This document shows positions 1-8,378 of a stretch of DNA of 17,500 nt, in pieces. The DNA is from Chrysomallon squamiferum (taxonomy: Eukaryota; Mollusca; Gastropoda; Neomphalida; Peltospiridae). The translations under genes were made by a program, and so were the position numbers. A model generated the notes under the pieces. The model was not told the origin of the DNA and searched no databases. It worked only from the letters and a program-made list of their open reading frames with translations. How positions within the stretch are numbered: the first letter of the stretch is position 1; the number at the start of each line of letters is the position of its first letter. Where the stretch lies: assembly GCA_012295275.1 (NCBI GenBank), contig CM022667.1:1411443-1428942 (forward strand). Reading direction: 5' to 3'.

Positions 1-470
1 TTATTATTATTTTAAATGTAAAACCACTACATCTGATATACTAAGTCATTTATTTTTCTTGTTTGAAACTGAGTCAGTGAAGTCTGATTCTCCCATCCAT
101 TGTTTGTCAGATGTTTGTATAAATTATTTTTACAGCTGAGAATTCTTTATCCAAAATGCTTGGCACTTGAAGTGTTTCTGATTTCAGGATTTTTAAAATA
201 TGTTTTTGAAATATAAGGAGACATCCTGAGGAGAGGATCTAAGCCTAAACACAATTTCCATTTATATTTCATGTACAGATTATACAAATAGTCTGCAGTA
301 ATACAAAAGTGCAGAAGTATATTTGATTCTTGTCTTTGCTATTTGTATGTAATGCAAAATGTGTTTTGTTAGTGAAAATATATATGAAAGACTGAGTTTC
401 AGAGAAACATTTAACAGTAAATAAATTTGCTGCACAATGTCTTAAACATTAAAGGTCACCTTTTGGCCAG
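1..470. other. AT-rich non-coding stretch, no gene seen
   Basis: This stretch is mixed-composition AT-rich sequence beginning with a short TTA array at the window edge. Stops are frequent in all frames and no open frame longer than about 60 codons is present. I see no RNA gene or inverted-end element. It could be intron or intergenic sequence; nothing in it separates these. Confidence 0.6.
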
Positions 471-610
471 TTTCTCATTCCAGTCCTCCCTATGACTTGT
501 TTACCAGAGGTCATGGTATGTGTGCTTTTGTGTCTGTGCATTTGCACGTAAAAGATCCCTTGCTGTGAAATGAAAAAAGAAGCCAAAAAAGGGTTTCCAC
601 ACTGTATTTG
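471..610. mobile_element. Degenerate dispersed repeat with a mollusc-type motif
   Basis: Positions 544-559 read GCACGTAAAAGATCCC, followed by CTTGCTG, then an A-rich segment and GGGTTTCC at 591-598. I recall this order (GCACGTAAAAGATCCC, a short A-rich spacer, GGGTTTCC) from repeats widespread in gastropod and bivalve genomes, so this is probably a decayed partial copy of such a repeat. The motif order is seen directly; the family identity is memory and not verified. Ends are not sharp, no target duplication is clear, and no coding capacity is present. Confidence 0.4.
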
Positions 611-615
611 TCCAT

Positions 616-751
616 GAATTAATAGTTCTGTTTTATAAAGATCTGAATAGTGTAAAAAAAAATGGTTTAAAAAAAAAAAATAGTTCTTTGTGCTTTCAAG
701 TTATTATTTTGTTGTTTCACTGAATTAATACTGTTATAAAGATCTGAATAC
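616..751. repeat. Direct repeat pair of about 30 bp, offset 106 bp
   Basis: The segment at 616-650 and the one at 722-750 share GAATTAATA at the start and ATAAAGATCTGAATA at the end, with a few bases deleted between these blocks in the second copy. Between them are two A runs (after 653 and near 670). This is either a short tandem duplication or the two borders of an A-rich insertion. The copies are too alike for chance in this composition. Confidence 0.7.
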
Positions 752-774
752 CATCATTATACCCTTTCACAACT

Positions 775-1133
775 AGAGTTGTGATGTCATTGCTTACATG
801 GCACATTGACATCATTCCTATGCGGCACAGTGATGACATACATGACACAGTAACTTCATCACATACATGTCAGTGATGCCAGTGCATATATAGCATAATG
901 ATACCATAACATGCATGGCATATTGACACTATATCCATGGAAAAGTAAAGTAATTGCATACATGGCATAGTGACATACATGGCATAGTGACATCATCACA
1001 TGTGGCATGGTGACATCGCATACATGGCATAGTGACATCATCACATTCATGGCATGGTGACATCATTACATACATGGCATGGTGACATCATTACATACAT
1101 GGCATGGTGACATCATTACATACATGGCAGCTA
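775..1133. repeat. 25-bp minisatellite
   Basis: The clearest copies have the core CATGGCATGGTGACATCA and start at 1023, 1048, 1073, 1098 and 1123, exactly 25 bp apart. The last three full units are nearly identical. Towards the 5' side (775-1000) the units are diverged and partly deleted, so the array appears old on the left and recently expanded on the right. The core contains near-palindromes (CATG-G-CATG and TGACATCA). An open frame on the minus strand, 859-1050, is only translated repeat. Confidence 0.9.
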
Positions 1134-1783
1134 ATTGAAATCTATCTGTCCTATACTTAATAATGGTACAACTACAGAACAATAGTGGCACACAGATATT
1201 TTTAAAACTGTATTTTTTGTGCTGACATACTTCATTATTAATAAAGACTGGGCACCCAAAATACTAATACAGTATAACTCAGAAGCATGCAAAATATATT
1301 TAGACTATTTCCTTTTATCACCAAACATACACTTTAAAAAAAAAAAAAAAAAACATTCATTGGCTCTGTCAGATTTATTTGAACTTATCTATGTTTGAAT
1401 TATTAAAACCACTCCATTTTTGTATCTGCAAACTGACTTTAAAACTGTATCATAAAATGGACGTCAAGCAGTAAGTATACACATACTTATCAGCCACGCC
1501 TAAAACCATTAAAGATATATTTGGCATTTTCAGCTTAGCATTTCCTTTCAGCAAGTTTAGTTATTGTTTCAGTTTAATGATTATGACTTTGGCCTTGTAG
1601 AGTTGATGGTCCCATAACACACTTTTTTTTTTTTTCATTACCGTATTATGAATAATAATAATATGTGTGTAGTTAGCACACAGTGCTGTTTCATTCTGGC
1701 ACAAAACAGTTGAAAATTTTCATGAAGGCAAGTACTTTTGTTGTTTTTTTAATTATAAGTGAAGGAGAAGATTGTTTTATTTA
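1134..1783. other. AT-rich non-coding stretch with homopolymer runs
   Basis: No gene is visible. There is an 18-A run at 1336-1353 and a 13-T run at 1623-1635. An AATAAA hexamer lies near 1240, but hexamers of this kind occur by chance throughout DNA of this composition, so I do not call a polyadenylation site. Confidence 0.6.
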
Positions 1784-1784
1784 C

Positions 1785-1827
<43 letters not shown>

Positions 1828-1829
1828 TC
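1784..1829. repeat. (TTTA)n microsatellite
   Basis: About eleven nearly perfect TTTA units follow a short degenerate lead-in. It is one of several independent TTTA arrays in the window (others near 6361, 6588 and 16267). Confidence 0.95.
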
Positions 1830-1936
1830 TAAATGTCAATAATGGTTTGTAAGTTACTTGAATACAATATTGATTTTTTTATTATTAATATGTTTATCAG
1901 AGATACAACCATGAATGGATAGTTGGGTAAATCAAT

Positions 1937-2001
1937 GAGATATACACACACACACACATACGTATGTACATATATACATACACACATACATACATACATA
2001 A

Positions 2002-2044
<43 letters not shown>

Positions 2045-2176
2045 CATACCTACATACATATAAACATACATATATACATATATACACACATCCATATATA
2101 CATGCATATACATACATGCAAACATATAAGCACACTATACACAAGTGCATGCATGCACACAAACACGTTTATATGT

Positions 2177-2209
<33 letters not shown>

Positions 2210-2262
2210 CGTATATATCTATATATGTATATGTGTGTATATATATATATCTATATATAAAA
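1937..2262. repeat. Compound CA / CATA / TA microsatellite
   Basis: The tract begins with CA units at 1943-1958, continues with CATA units, then a pure CA run of about 38 bp at 2004-2041, mixed CATA/TATA, a CATA block around 2177-2205, and TA-rich sequence to about 2258. The frames running through it on both strands translate to repeated Tyr/Ile/His/Thr or Cys/Val and are not genes. Confidence 0.95.
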
Positions 2263-2589
2263 CATACTTACTAATACATGACAATTGTATAAATAAACAT
2301 CACTCACACTTCAAAACGACCAAACAACAACAACATGTTTTTCATTCACCTCCACAGCACATTCACACAGGTGAAGCAAGGTGTGTCTTTTCATGTGATA
2401 GGTGATAACGATGTTTATTTTCACTAGTTGACTGAAAAACCAATAAACCTGCCACTTTTTTGTATCCTTTTTCTTTTCACATTATTTTTTTTTTTTATCT
2501 CATCATCTTTGTTTTCTCATTGCACTTGCTAATACAGCTCAAGTAAACTTTTTCTTATTTACGTAAACTTTAAAAAATTTTTATTTTTA
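2263..2589. other. AT-rich non-coding stretch
   Basis: There are a few CAA/ACA units near 2320-2335 and a T run near 2485-2496. No gene, RNA or element boundary is seen. Confidence 0.55.
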
Positions 2590-2875
2590 TCACTGTTTAC
2601 ACTGACATTCACCAACTCAAATATTAATGATAATTTTTTTTTGGTTTGTTCATATCTGACATTTTTAGTTTAGAATTAGAAATTTATTGACCAAAATATG
2701 CTGTAAATATTTTGATAAATATATATAAAAAAATAAAATGTTTAATGATTGTTCACACTGATGTCAAGTATTTTTGAGAATATTTTTTTTTTCGTTTCTG
2801 TTATTTTCATCTTTATACACAGTAATTTATTGACTGAAATTTAATGATGTTTGAAAAAAAAAGGTAAATATTTGT
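2590..2875. repeat. Degenerate tandem duplication, offset 143-161 bp
   Basis: Landmarks recur in the same order: CACTG...CACTGA at 2591-2605 and near 2750-2762, AATTTATTGA at 2681 and 2824 (offset 143), and GTAAATATTT at 2703 and 2864. Offsets drift because T and A runs differ in length. The copies are diverged, so this is an old duplication and a weaker call than the pair immediately downstream, which has a similar period. Confidence 0.45.
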
Positions 2876-3004
2876 GCAGCATATGTAGATTCTTAATATG
2901 GTGGCAGGTTTTTTAAATTTATTTATTTATAATATTTCTTTAATAATTTATATATTCAGGAATGGATGATTAGATGAAAGTTTGTTTTATATCATCCCAC
3001 TTCA

Positions 3005-3295
3005 TTATTTTTGTATATTAATAGATACATAGCTTGTTTTATGAAAAAATGTTTTAATATAGACCTTTTTTAAAAAAACACGTAATTATAGTAATAAAAA
3101 TAAATGAACTGACAAAATTCTTATTTATTTCCAAGTTGTTATTTTATGTATTTTGTTTATTAATAGATAAATAGTTTGTTTTATGTAGACATGTTTTCAT
3201 TAAGACTTTTAAAAAAAAAAAAAAAAACGTAATTAGAGTAATAAAAATAAATGGACAAACAAAATTATTTTTTACTTCCAAATTATTAGTCTATG
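3005..3295. repeat. Imperfect tandem duplication, period about 142 bp
   Basis: TAATAGATA at 3019 recurs at 3161, followed in both copies by TAG-TTGTTTTATG, an A run, CGTAATTA-AGTAATAAAAATAAATG, CAAAATT and a TTCCAA block. The offset is 142 bp at the start and 147 bp at the end. Most of the difference comes from the A run, 7 bases at 3072-3078 in copy one and 17 at 3211-3227 in copy two. No coding capacity is present. Confidence 0.85.
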
Positions 3296-3458
3296 GCTTT
3301 GGATGGTCTACCAGTAATCATAACAAAGTATGACAAGAAAATAATACTGTTTATGAAATATCTGAACTGCCATTTTTGTCACTTAACAAATGGAGTCGTG
3401 ACATCATCACATGCACAATGAACGTATAGATCTAATAACAACAGAAGAAATGTTAGAG

Positions 3459-3811
3459 CAGAGGTTTTCAAACTTTCTTCTAACTGTACCAGTTGGAGAA
3501 AATCTTTGGTTGATGTTTGCTAGTTTCCACACAATCACTGCAGTGCAGCTTCAGCTTGGTCAGATTGTATGTGGGTGAAATGTGCACAGGACTTTAACTG
3601 GATAAAATACAATGCATGATTTAAAAAAATAAATAAATAAATAAAAAAGGAAAGGAAATAAATGTTTTGGTGCAGTTTTTGAGGGCTGAATGAGGATGAT
3701 TATCATTCTTTAAGTGGTGTTCAGTACAAATAATTTTTTTACCTTTGTGTCTACCATTACTGAATTTTGCTTGTGAACCTTCAGGAATATGCCACAGTTT
3801 GAAAACTTCTG
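3459..3811. mobile_element. Probable non-autonomous hAT-type element (MITE)
   Basis: The left end CAGAGGTTTTCAAACT (3459-3474) is the inverted complement of AGTTTGAAAACTTCTG (3796-3811) with one mismatch in 16. Ends beginning CAG-GGTT-TCAA are typical of hAT superfamily elements, and the adjoining CTTTCTTCTAACTGTACC also resembles hAT subterminal sequence I know. The body is 353 bp with no transposase frame and contains a (AAAT)n tract at 3626-3645, so it would be a deletion derivative mobilised in trans. An 8-bp target duplication is not clean: TGTTAGAG on the left against CTTAAGAA on the right agree at only four positions, so the insertion is old or the ends are slightly misplaced. Confidence 0.6.
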
Positions 3812-4024
3812 CTTAAGAATGAATCAGTGATGTCACATTTACATAAATGTGTACTCTTTAAACTGAACTCTTCTGTTTTTATACTTTATTATTAGTTAAA
3901 ATTGGACAGTAAGAAAAAACAAAAAACCCATAAAAAAGACAACATCAAAAGAACAAAACAAGACTTAGAAGTATGCAGAATATATTTATACTTAATATCA
4001 CAAATAACATTAAATATTTCTTCA
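3812..4024. other. AT-rich spacer, no gene seen
   Basis: Ordinary AT-rich sequence with an A-rich block at 3910-3960. The open frames crossing it run into the following trinucleotide array and are not credible genes. Confidence 0.5.
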
Positions 4025-4067
4025 TTTTCTTCTTCTTCTTCCTCCTCTTATTATTATCATCATCATT

Positions 4068-4108
<41 letters not shown>

Positions 4109-4122
4109 TATTATTATTATTT
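4025..4122. repeat. Compound TTC / ATC / ATT trinucleotide array
   Basis: A 25-base all-pyrimidine block (4025-4049, mostly TTC with CTC) passes into TTA units, then about 17 ATC units with single interruptions (4056-4108), then ATT units to about 4122. Frames through it give poly-Ser, poly-His or poly-Asp depending on register, which is the signature of a translated repeat. The polypyrimidine part could adopt triplex DNA. Confidence 0.95.
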
Positions 4123-4253
4123 AAAATAATAGTAAAGGTTAAAAACAATATTTATCTTTAATAAACTGTAACAAAAACGTTACATTTAAACATATTATTA
4201 CAAACCATCTGTCACTATTAAGCTGCAAGCATTACTTGCATATACGAAACTAT

Positions 4254-4272
4254 AAAAAAAAAAAAAAAAAAA
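4254..4272. repeat. 19-A homopolymer run
   Basis: A pure run of 19 A, followed by further A-rich sequence to about 4300. A retroposed tail is possible, but no retroelement body or flanking duplication is visible upstream. Confidence 0.9.
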
Positions 4273-4385
4273 CCAACAACCAAAAAAATCAAAAAAAATG
4301 AAAAATGCATCTGTTCACTGATGGCATAAAAACACAACAATGCTCTATTATCAGATGGTGTCATCATATCCCATTAGACAGAATA

Positions 4386-4438
4386 ATGATGTATGCGTTT
4401 CGTTCAACGTAATAAATACGCACAGTATATTACATCAT
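4386..4438. repeat. Nested short inverted repeats
   Basis: Three nested arm pairs share one centre: ATGATGTA (4386-4393) with TACATCAT (4431-4438), TGCGT (4394-4398) with ACGCA (4418-4422), and CGTT-C-AACG (4401-4409). Right-hand gaps (8 and 8 bases) are longer than left-hand ones (2 and 0). The arms are perfect but short and the spacing asymmetric, so a functional fold is uncertain. Confidence 0.45.
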
Positions 4439-4704
4439 GGATTTGATTTACTAACAAAGGCACAGTTAAAAACGGAAGTTCATTTGCAAAATTATTGTTA
4501 CCATTCAGCACTTTGCTAGATAAATATTTGATAATTAATTGTTGGAGTCACAGAGCATCATCGTTTTACAGGTCAAAAAGTAATTGAACTGTTTTTTTTA
4601 ATATTATATTCAAAGTGATTTTTAGCTTCATAATTACATTTTTCTGTCGATGTATGTAATATGAGTTGACATAATTGTGATTGTATTTTATCAGTCTGTT
4701 ATTT

Positions 4705-4930
4705 AAATTTTTACATTATTATTACTATTAATATTATTGCTATTATTATTTTTGCTATGGTTATTATAACTGTTATTGTTGTTGTTGTTTTTATTATTGT
4801 TATTATTGTGGTTGTTATTTGTTGTTGTTGGTGTCATTGTTCTTCTTTTCAATATTATAGTAGAAGTATGATTATTATTATTATTTTGTTTTTGTATTTT
4901 ATTTTATTTACAATCAGTTTTTATAAAAGA

Positions 4931-4999
<69 letters not shown>

Positions 5000-5014
5000 T
5001 TATTTTTTTTTTTT
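4705..5014. repeat. TTA / GTT trinucleotide field with a perfect (TTA)n core
   Basis: Degenerate TTA and GTT units start near 4705. A perfect run of about 18 ATT units occupies 4935-4989, ending in TTATTATTATTA and 12 T at 5003-5014. The frame across it translates to poly-Leu/Ile/Val and is not a gene. Confidence 0.95.
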
Positions 5015-5057
5015 GATATTTCATTTTATTTTGTTCATTTTACCACACAAACAGACT

Positions 5058-5215
5058 AAACAAAACAAAACAACAAAAATTCATGTAAACATAACAATGA
5101 AAGAAAAACAACAACAACAACATCAACAAAGGCAGTAACAACTACAACCACCACCACCACAACAAGAACAACAAACAGCAAACAACTGTAATAACAACAA
5201 GCACTAATAATAACA
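5058..5215. repeat. AAC-rich trinucleotide field
   Basis: AAAC, CAA and ACC units predominate, with short pure blocks such as CAACAACAACAACA near 5108 and CCACCACCACCAC near 5147. On the + strand this is the complement in composition of the GTT/TTA field just upstream, so the two fields form an inverted pair around 5015-5057. Confidence 0.85.
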
Positions 5216-5239
5216 AAAATCGTACCATTATTATACTTC

Positions 5240-5700
5240 CTCATTAATTGAAAAATTTTCAAGACTCCTTTTCAAAAAGATTTCCAAGGAGCAAGAAGAC
5301 TGATCATGATGACAACAGGTACTGAAATGAACTGAGCAGCAACAACACTTCCTGTCATGTTAAAAGCCAACTTCCTGAGCAAATTAATTCTCTTCATTTA
5401 TCAGAAGATGTTAGCAAAGTGCGTTATAAACTGAAATGTAGACATTTTTTTTTTTTGTATATTTTTTTTTTTATATACATGTCTGTCTGTCCTCAGGGGG
5501 GTCAAGATTTAATTCTCGTCGTTAATGGCTGTTTGATGTGGTGGAATTAATCCATCAATCTTGTGGATTACTGTCCTTTTACTTGCTTCTGATAACAAGG
5601 CTGTGGTTATTAGAGAGCGCTAAAGTGGTGTTTGCTGTATGGAAAGTAGTATTCCTGCCTGGAAAAAAAAATTTCAAAATTACTTTCAGACGGCATTAGT
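5240..5700. other. More complex non-repeat segment
   Basis: Base composition is more balanced than in the flanks, interrupted by two T runs near 5445-5473. It holds an exact inverted repeat, TAATCCA at 5548-5554 and TGGATTA at 5564-5570, with a 9-base spacer. TAATCC is the known site of K50 homeodomain proteins (Otx/Bicoid type), so a regulatory role is conceivable, but one pair proves nothing. Stops occur in all frames. I do not recognise a repeat family. Confidence 0.4.
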
Positions 5701-5755
5701 TTTGTTTTGAAGAGGAAAAACGGACGTCATGGTATGTTTACACAGTTTAAAAACT

Positions 5756-5815
5756 TTGTTGTTGTTGTTGTTAATGTTGTTGTTGTTGTGTTGTTGTTAT
5801 TATTTTTTTTTATTG
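5756..5815. repeat. (GTT)n / TTA microsatellite
   Basis: Two GTT blocks separated by TTAATGTT pass into TTATTATT and a T run. Same family of repeat as in the 4705-5014 field. Confidence 0.9.
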
Positions 5816-6360
5816 ATGGTTTTTTTTCATGTTATTGTTGTCATTATTGTTTCTTATCACTTTATTTTAAACATTTATATATTTAACTATAATTAGGTCT
5901 TCTGATGGAACTTGAAGAAATGTCTTGCAATTTTTATATTTTTTTTATTATTGTTTTATTTTTTTGGGGGGGCTTTATTTTACTTTCCCAAAGTATAATT
6001 TATCATAGGTGACATAATTTGTATTTAAAATTTTGCAGTTTCTCATATGCCTTGCACAGGTTTTCTTATTAAATTGATCGTTTAATCACAAATAAATAAT
6101 ACTGTATATAATTACAATACTTGCAGAGAAATGGAAGTATCACCTTTGACACAATAATAATTATAAAGTATACCAATATTTTAGAAAATTTTAAATTACA
6201 GTTTTAAAATAATTTTTGCCTTGAAAACAAATTAATGTGCATCATACTCCATTTTTGAATGATATTTAAAATGGAGTTTTATTTGTCAGTTGTTCCAAAT
6301 GTGGTTTATTTAAAAATACAAAATAAAACTTGTTTTTAAAACTGTCAGCAGTGTGAATTA
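5816..6360. other. AT-rich non-coding stretch
   Basis: No gene or element is seen. A run of seven G at 5966-5972 within T-rich sequence stands out in DNA this poor in G. Otherwise it is ordinary AT-rich sequence. Confidence 0.55.
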
Positions 6361-6442
6361 TATTTATGTGTTTATTTATTTTTATTTATTTTTTTATTTA
6401 TTTATTTATTTTTTTTATTTTTTATTTTTGTATTTATTTAAG
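6361..6442. repeat. Imperfect (TTTA)n microsatellite
   Basis: TTTA units alternate with longer T runs (TTTTTTTA), indicating slippage in both unit number and T-run length. Confidence 0.9.
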
Positions 6443-6587
6443 TTTTTAATAGTAAGCAGTTTTATAAATTTAAATATCTCTTCTTCTGCCCCCTTTCCAC
6501 CTTTTTCGCTCATATAACATACAGATGATATTTATCAGACATTTTAACAGATATGTTTTATTATAATAATCAGGTTTTTTTTCATTA

Positions 6588-6631
6588 CGTTTATTATTTA
6601 TTTATTTATTTATTTAAAAAATAATAAATAT
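6588..6631. repeat. (TTTA)n with inverted flanks
   Basis: A TTTATTATT lead and six TTTA units are followed by AAAAAATAATAAA, so the outer parts are inverted copies and could form a hairpin. Probably arises from simple repeats on both strands. Confidence 0.7.
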
Positions 6632-6703
6632 TCATTAACGTGGGCAAAAATGTACTGATGGTAGATAAAGAACGTACATTAGTGACATCTGTTCACAATA
6701 GGG

Positions 6704-6715
6704 GTCACTAGTGAC
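6704..6715. repeat. Perfect 12-bp palindrome
   Basis: GTCACTAGTGAC is its own reverse complement. It lies in a unique segment (6640-6835) between two repeat fields. A related AGTGAC occurs at 6681-6686. It may be a dimeric protein site or chance. Confidence 0.5.
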
Positions 6716-6835
6716 AGTAATTCTAGTTAAAATCTCATATTGGTGAGGCATGTGGAGTGTAATGGTGTTAATTGGTATGTCTATTTTTACATATCCTGAT
6801 TTACACATTGTACGGTTTCCTCTCTGTCAGTTTTA

Positions 6836-7060
6836 ATGTGTGTGTGTGTGTGTGTGTTGTTGGAAAGTGGATGGAAGGATGAATGGAAGAAGTGGTGTTG
6901 TTTTATTGCAGGATGCAAACAGAATGGGTGCATGTGTTAGTGTGTGTGTGTCTGAGTGCATGTTTGTCTGTCTGTCTGTGTGTGTGTGTGTGTGTGTGTC
7001 TGTGTCTGAGTGCATGTTTGTCTGTCTGTCTGTGTCTGTGTGTGTGTGTGTGTGTCTGAG

Positions 7061-7091
<31 letters not shown>

Positions 7092-7128
7092 TTGAGTGCA
7101 TGTTTGTCTGTCCTCTGTGTGTGTGTGT

Positions 7129-7169
<41 letters not shown>

Positions 7170-7700
7170 TGAGTGCATGTTTGTCTGTTTGTGTGTGTGT
7201 GTGTGTGTGTTAGTGTATGTTTTATGTCTGTCTGTGGTTGTGTGTTGATGTGTGTGTGTGTTTGTTTGCATGTATGTGAATGTTTATGTATATGTGTGTG
7301 TTTGTGTGTATCTGCATTTGTATGTATGTATGTATGTTTGTGTCTGTGTGTGTATCTATTTGTATGTGTGTGTATGTGTGTATGTGAATGGAGGTGTATG
7401 TATGTTTGGGTGTTTGTGTATATGTCTGCGTGTATGTGTGTTTTTGAGGTGGTGTTTGTGTGGATGTATAAGTATGTGTGTATATTTATATGTATCTATT
7501 TGTGTACGTGTGTATATGTGTAAATGATGGTTTGTGTATGTGTCTATGAACGTATGCATTTTTGAGGGTGTGTGTGTGTTTGTTTGTGTATGTAAGAGAG
7601 TACATGTATGTATATGTATATGTTTGTGTTTGTGTAAATGAAGGTATTTTGTGTCTGAGCACATATTTTGTCACAAATGTGCATGAATGTTTGTGTGCGG
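6836..7700. repeat. Large GT-based minisatellite / microsatellite
   Basis: From 6836 to 7215 the tract is (GT)n interrupted by the block GAGTGCATGTTTGTCTG at 6954, 7008, 7058, 7094 and 7171 (spacings 54, 50, 36 and 77), so it is a minisatellite whose spacer is a variable GT/TCTG run. The longest pure GT run is about 7134-7168. From 7215 to 7700 it decays into TGTA, TGTT and TATG units. A unique insert at 6858-6938 splits off the first GT block. All frames translate to Cys/Val or His/Thr runs and are not genes. Confidence 0.95.
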
Positions 7701-7919
7701 ATGGTTGGACAAAAATCAAGAAATAAAATAATTTTATTAATTATTTCAGATAATACAATATCAATAAATCACTACTAACATTATCACATAGTTTTTAAAT
7801 ATTTACAGTTTAAACACTTTTATACTATGTACATACATAACACACACACAGACAGATAATACAACTATAAAAATACACATCATTTATACAGACATACAAA
7901 AATACCTTAATATACATAC

Positions 7920-7920
<1 letters not shown>
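7701..7920. other. AT-rich spacer
   Basis: Non-coding sequence with short CA blocks near 7840-7860. Nothing else is seen. Confidence 0.5.
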
Positions 7921-7982
<62 letters not shown>

Positions 7983-7985
7983 CTG
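7921..7985. repeat. (AT)n(GT)n compound microsatellite
   Basis: About 20 AT units (7923-7962) pass directly into about ten GT units (7963-7982). The whole tract alternates purine and pyrimidine. Confidence 0.95.
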
Positions 7986-8049
7986 TCTTTTTTATCATCC
8001 TGTGTTTGTTCTATTTCCTTTCTGTTTTTACCCAGCACAAAGTGGATAT

Positions 8050-8139
8050 ATATAAATGTGTGTATATATATTTAAAACAATAGACTATATATATATATAG
8101 AGTCTATTGTTTTAAATATATAGAGCATGGCATTTATAT
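8050..8139. ncRNA. Strong hairpin, precursor-miRNA-sized, function unknown
   Basis: Positions 8065-8086 and 8101-8122 are perfect reverse complements (22 bp, no mismatch) around a 14-base TA-rich loop (8087-8100). Beyond an internal loop of 6 and 8 bases, ATATAAATG (8050-8058) pairs with CATTTATAT (8131-8139), giving a second 9-bp stem. The total of about 90 bases fits animal miRNA precursors. The stem is AT-rich with central CAATAGACT, not just TA repeat. It could instead be the inverted core of a small foldback element, or a palindrome produced by replication error. Either strand would fold. Feature type is a best fit; transcription is not shown. Confidence 0.35.
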
Positions 8140-8201
8140 CGACAGACATACAAATATAACGTGTATGAATGGAGAATAATAATGAATTATAAGAATTGAT
8201 G

Positions 8202-8240
8202 TCTGTATTGATGGATGGACTTTTGTATTGATGGATGGGT
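8202..8240. repeat. Two-copy 20-bp tandem repeat
   Basis: TGTATTGATGGATGG at 8204 recurs at 8224. The copies differ at few positions. Confidence 0.85.
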
Positions 8241-8310
8241 GAATGGGCAATCAAATTGATTTATATGAACTATTATCTGTATTAAAGTATATACAAATAT
8301 ATCAGATGGA

Positions 8311-8378
8311 TTTTTTCAGTTTTTTTTTTCTTTTGTTTTTTTCAGTTTTTTTTTTCTTTAGTTTTTTTCAGTTTTGTA
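8311..8378. repeat. 26-bp tandem repeat of T-run plus CAG
   Basis: TTTTTTCAGTTTT recurs with its CAG at 8317, 8343 and 8369, exactly 26 bp apart, each followed by a T run and CTTT. Each unit resembles a 3' splice site (polypyrimidine then CAG), but no open exon follows. Confidence 0.8.

Noticed and set aside
1241-1246. AATAAA polyadenylation signal
   Set aside because: The hexamer is expected many times by chance at this A+T content, and no upstream coding region or downstream GT-rich element supports it.
4025-4122. Poly-His, poly-Asp or poly-Ser coding repeat
   Set aside because: All registers and both strands give homopolymers from the ATC array, with no flanking coding sequence.
5548-5570. 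K50 homeodomain enhancer from TAATCCA / TGGATTA
   Set aside because: A single pair of 6-7 bp sites in AT-rich DNA is not enough to call an enhancer. It is noted in the segment description only.
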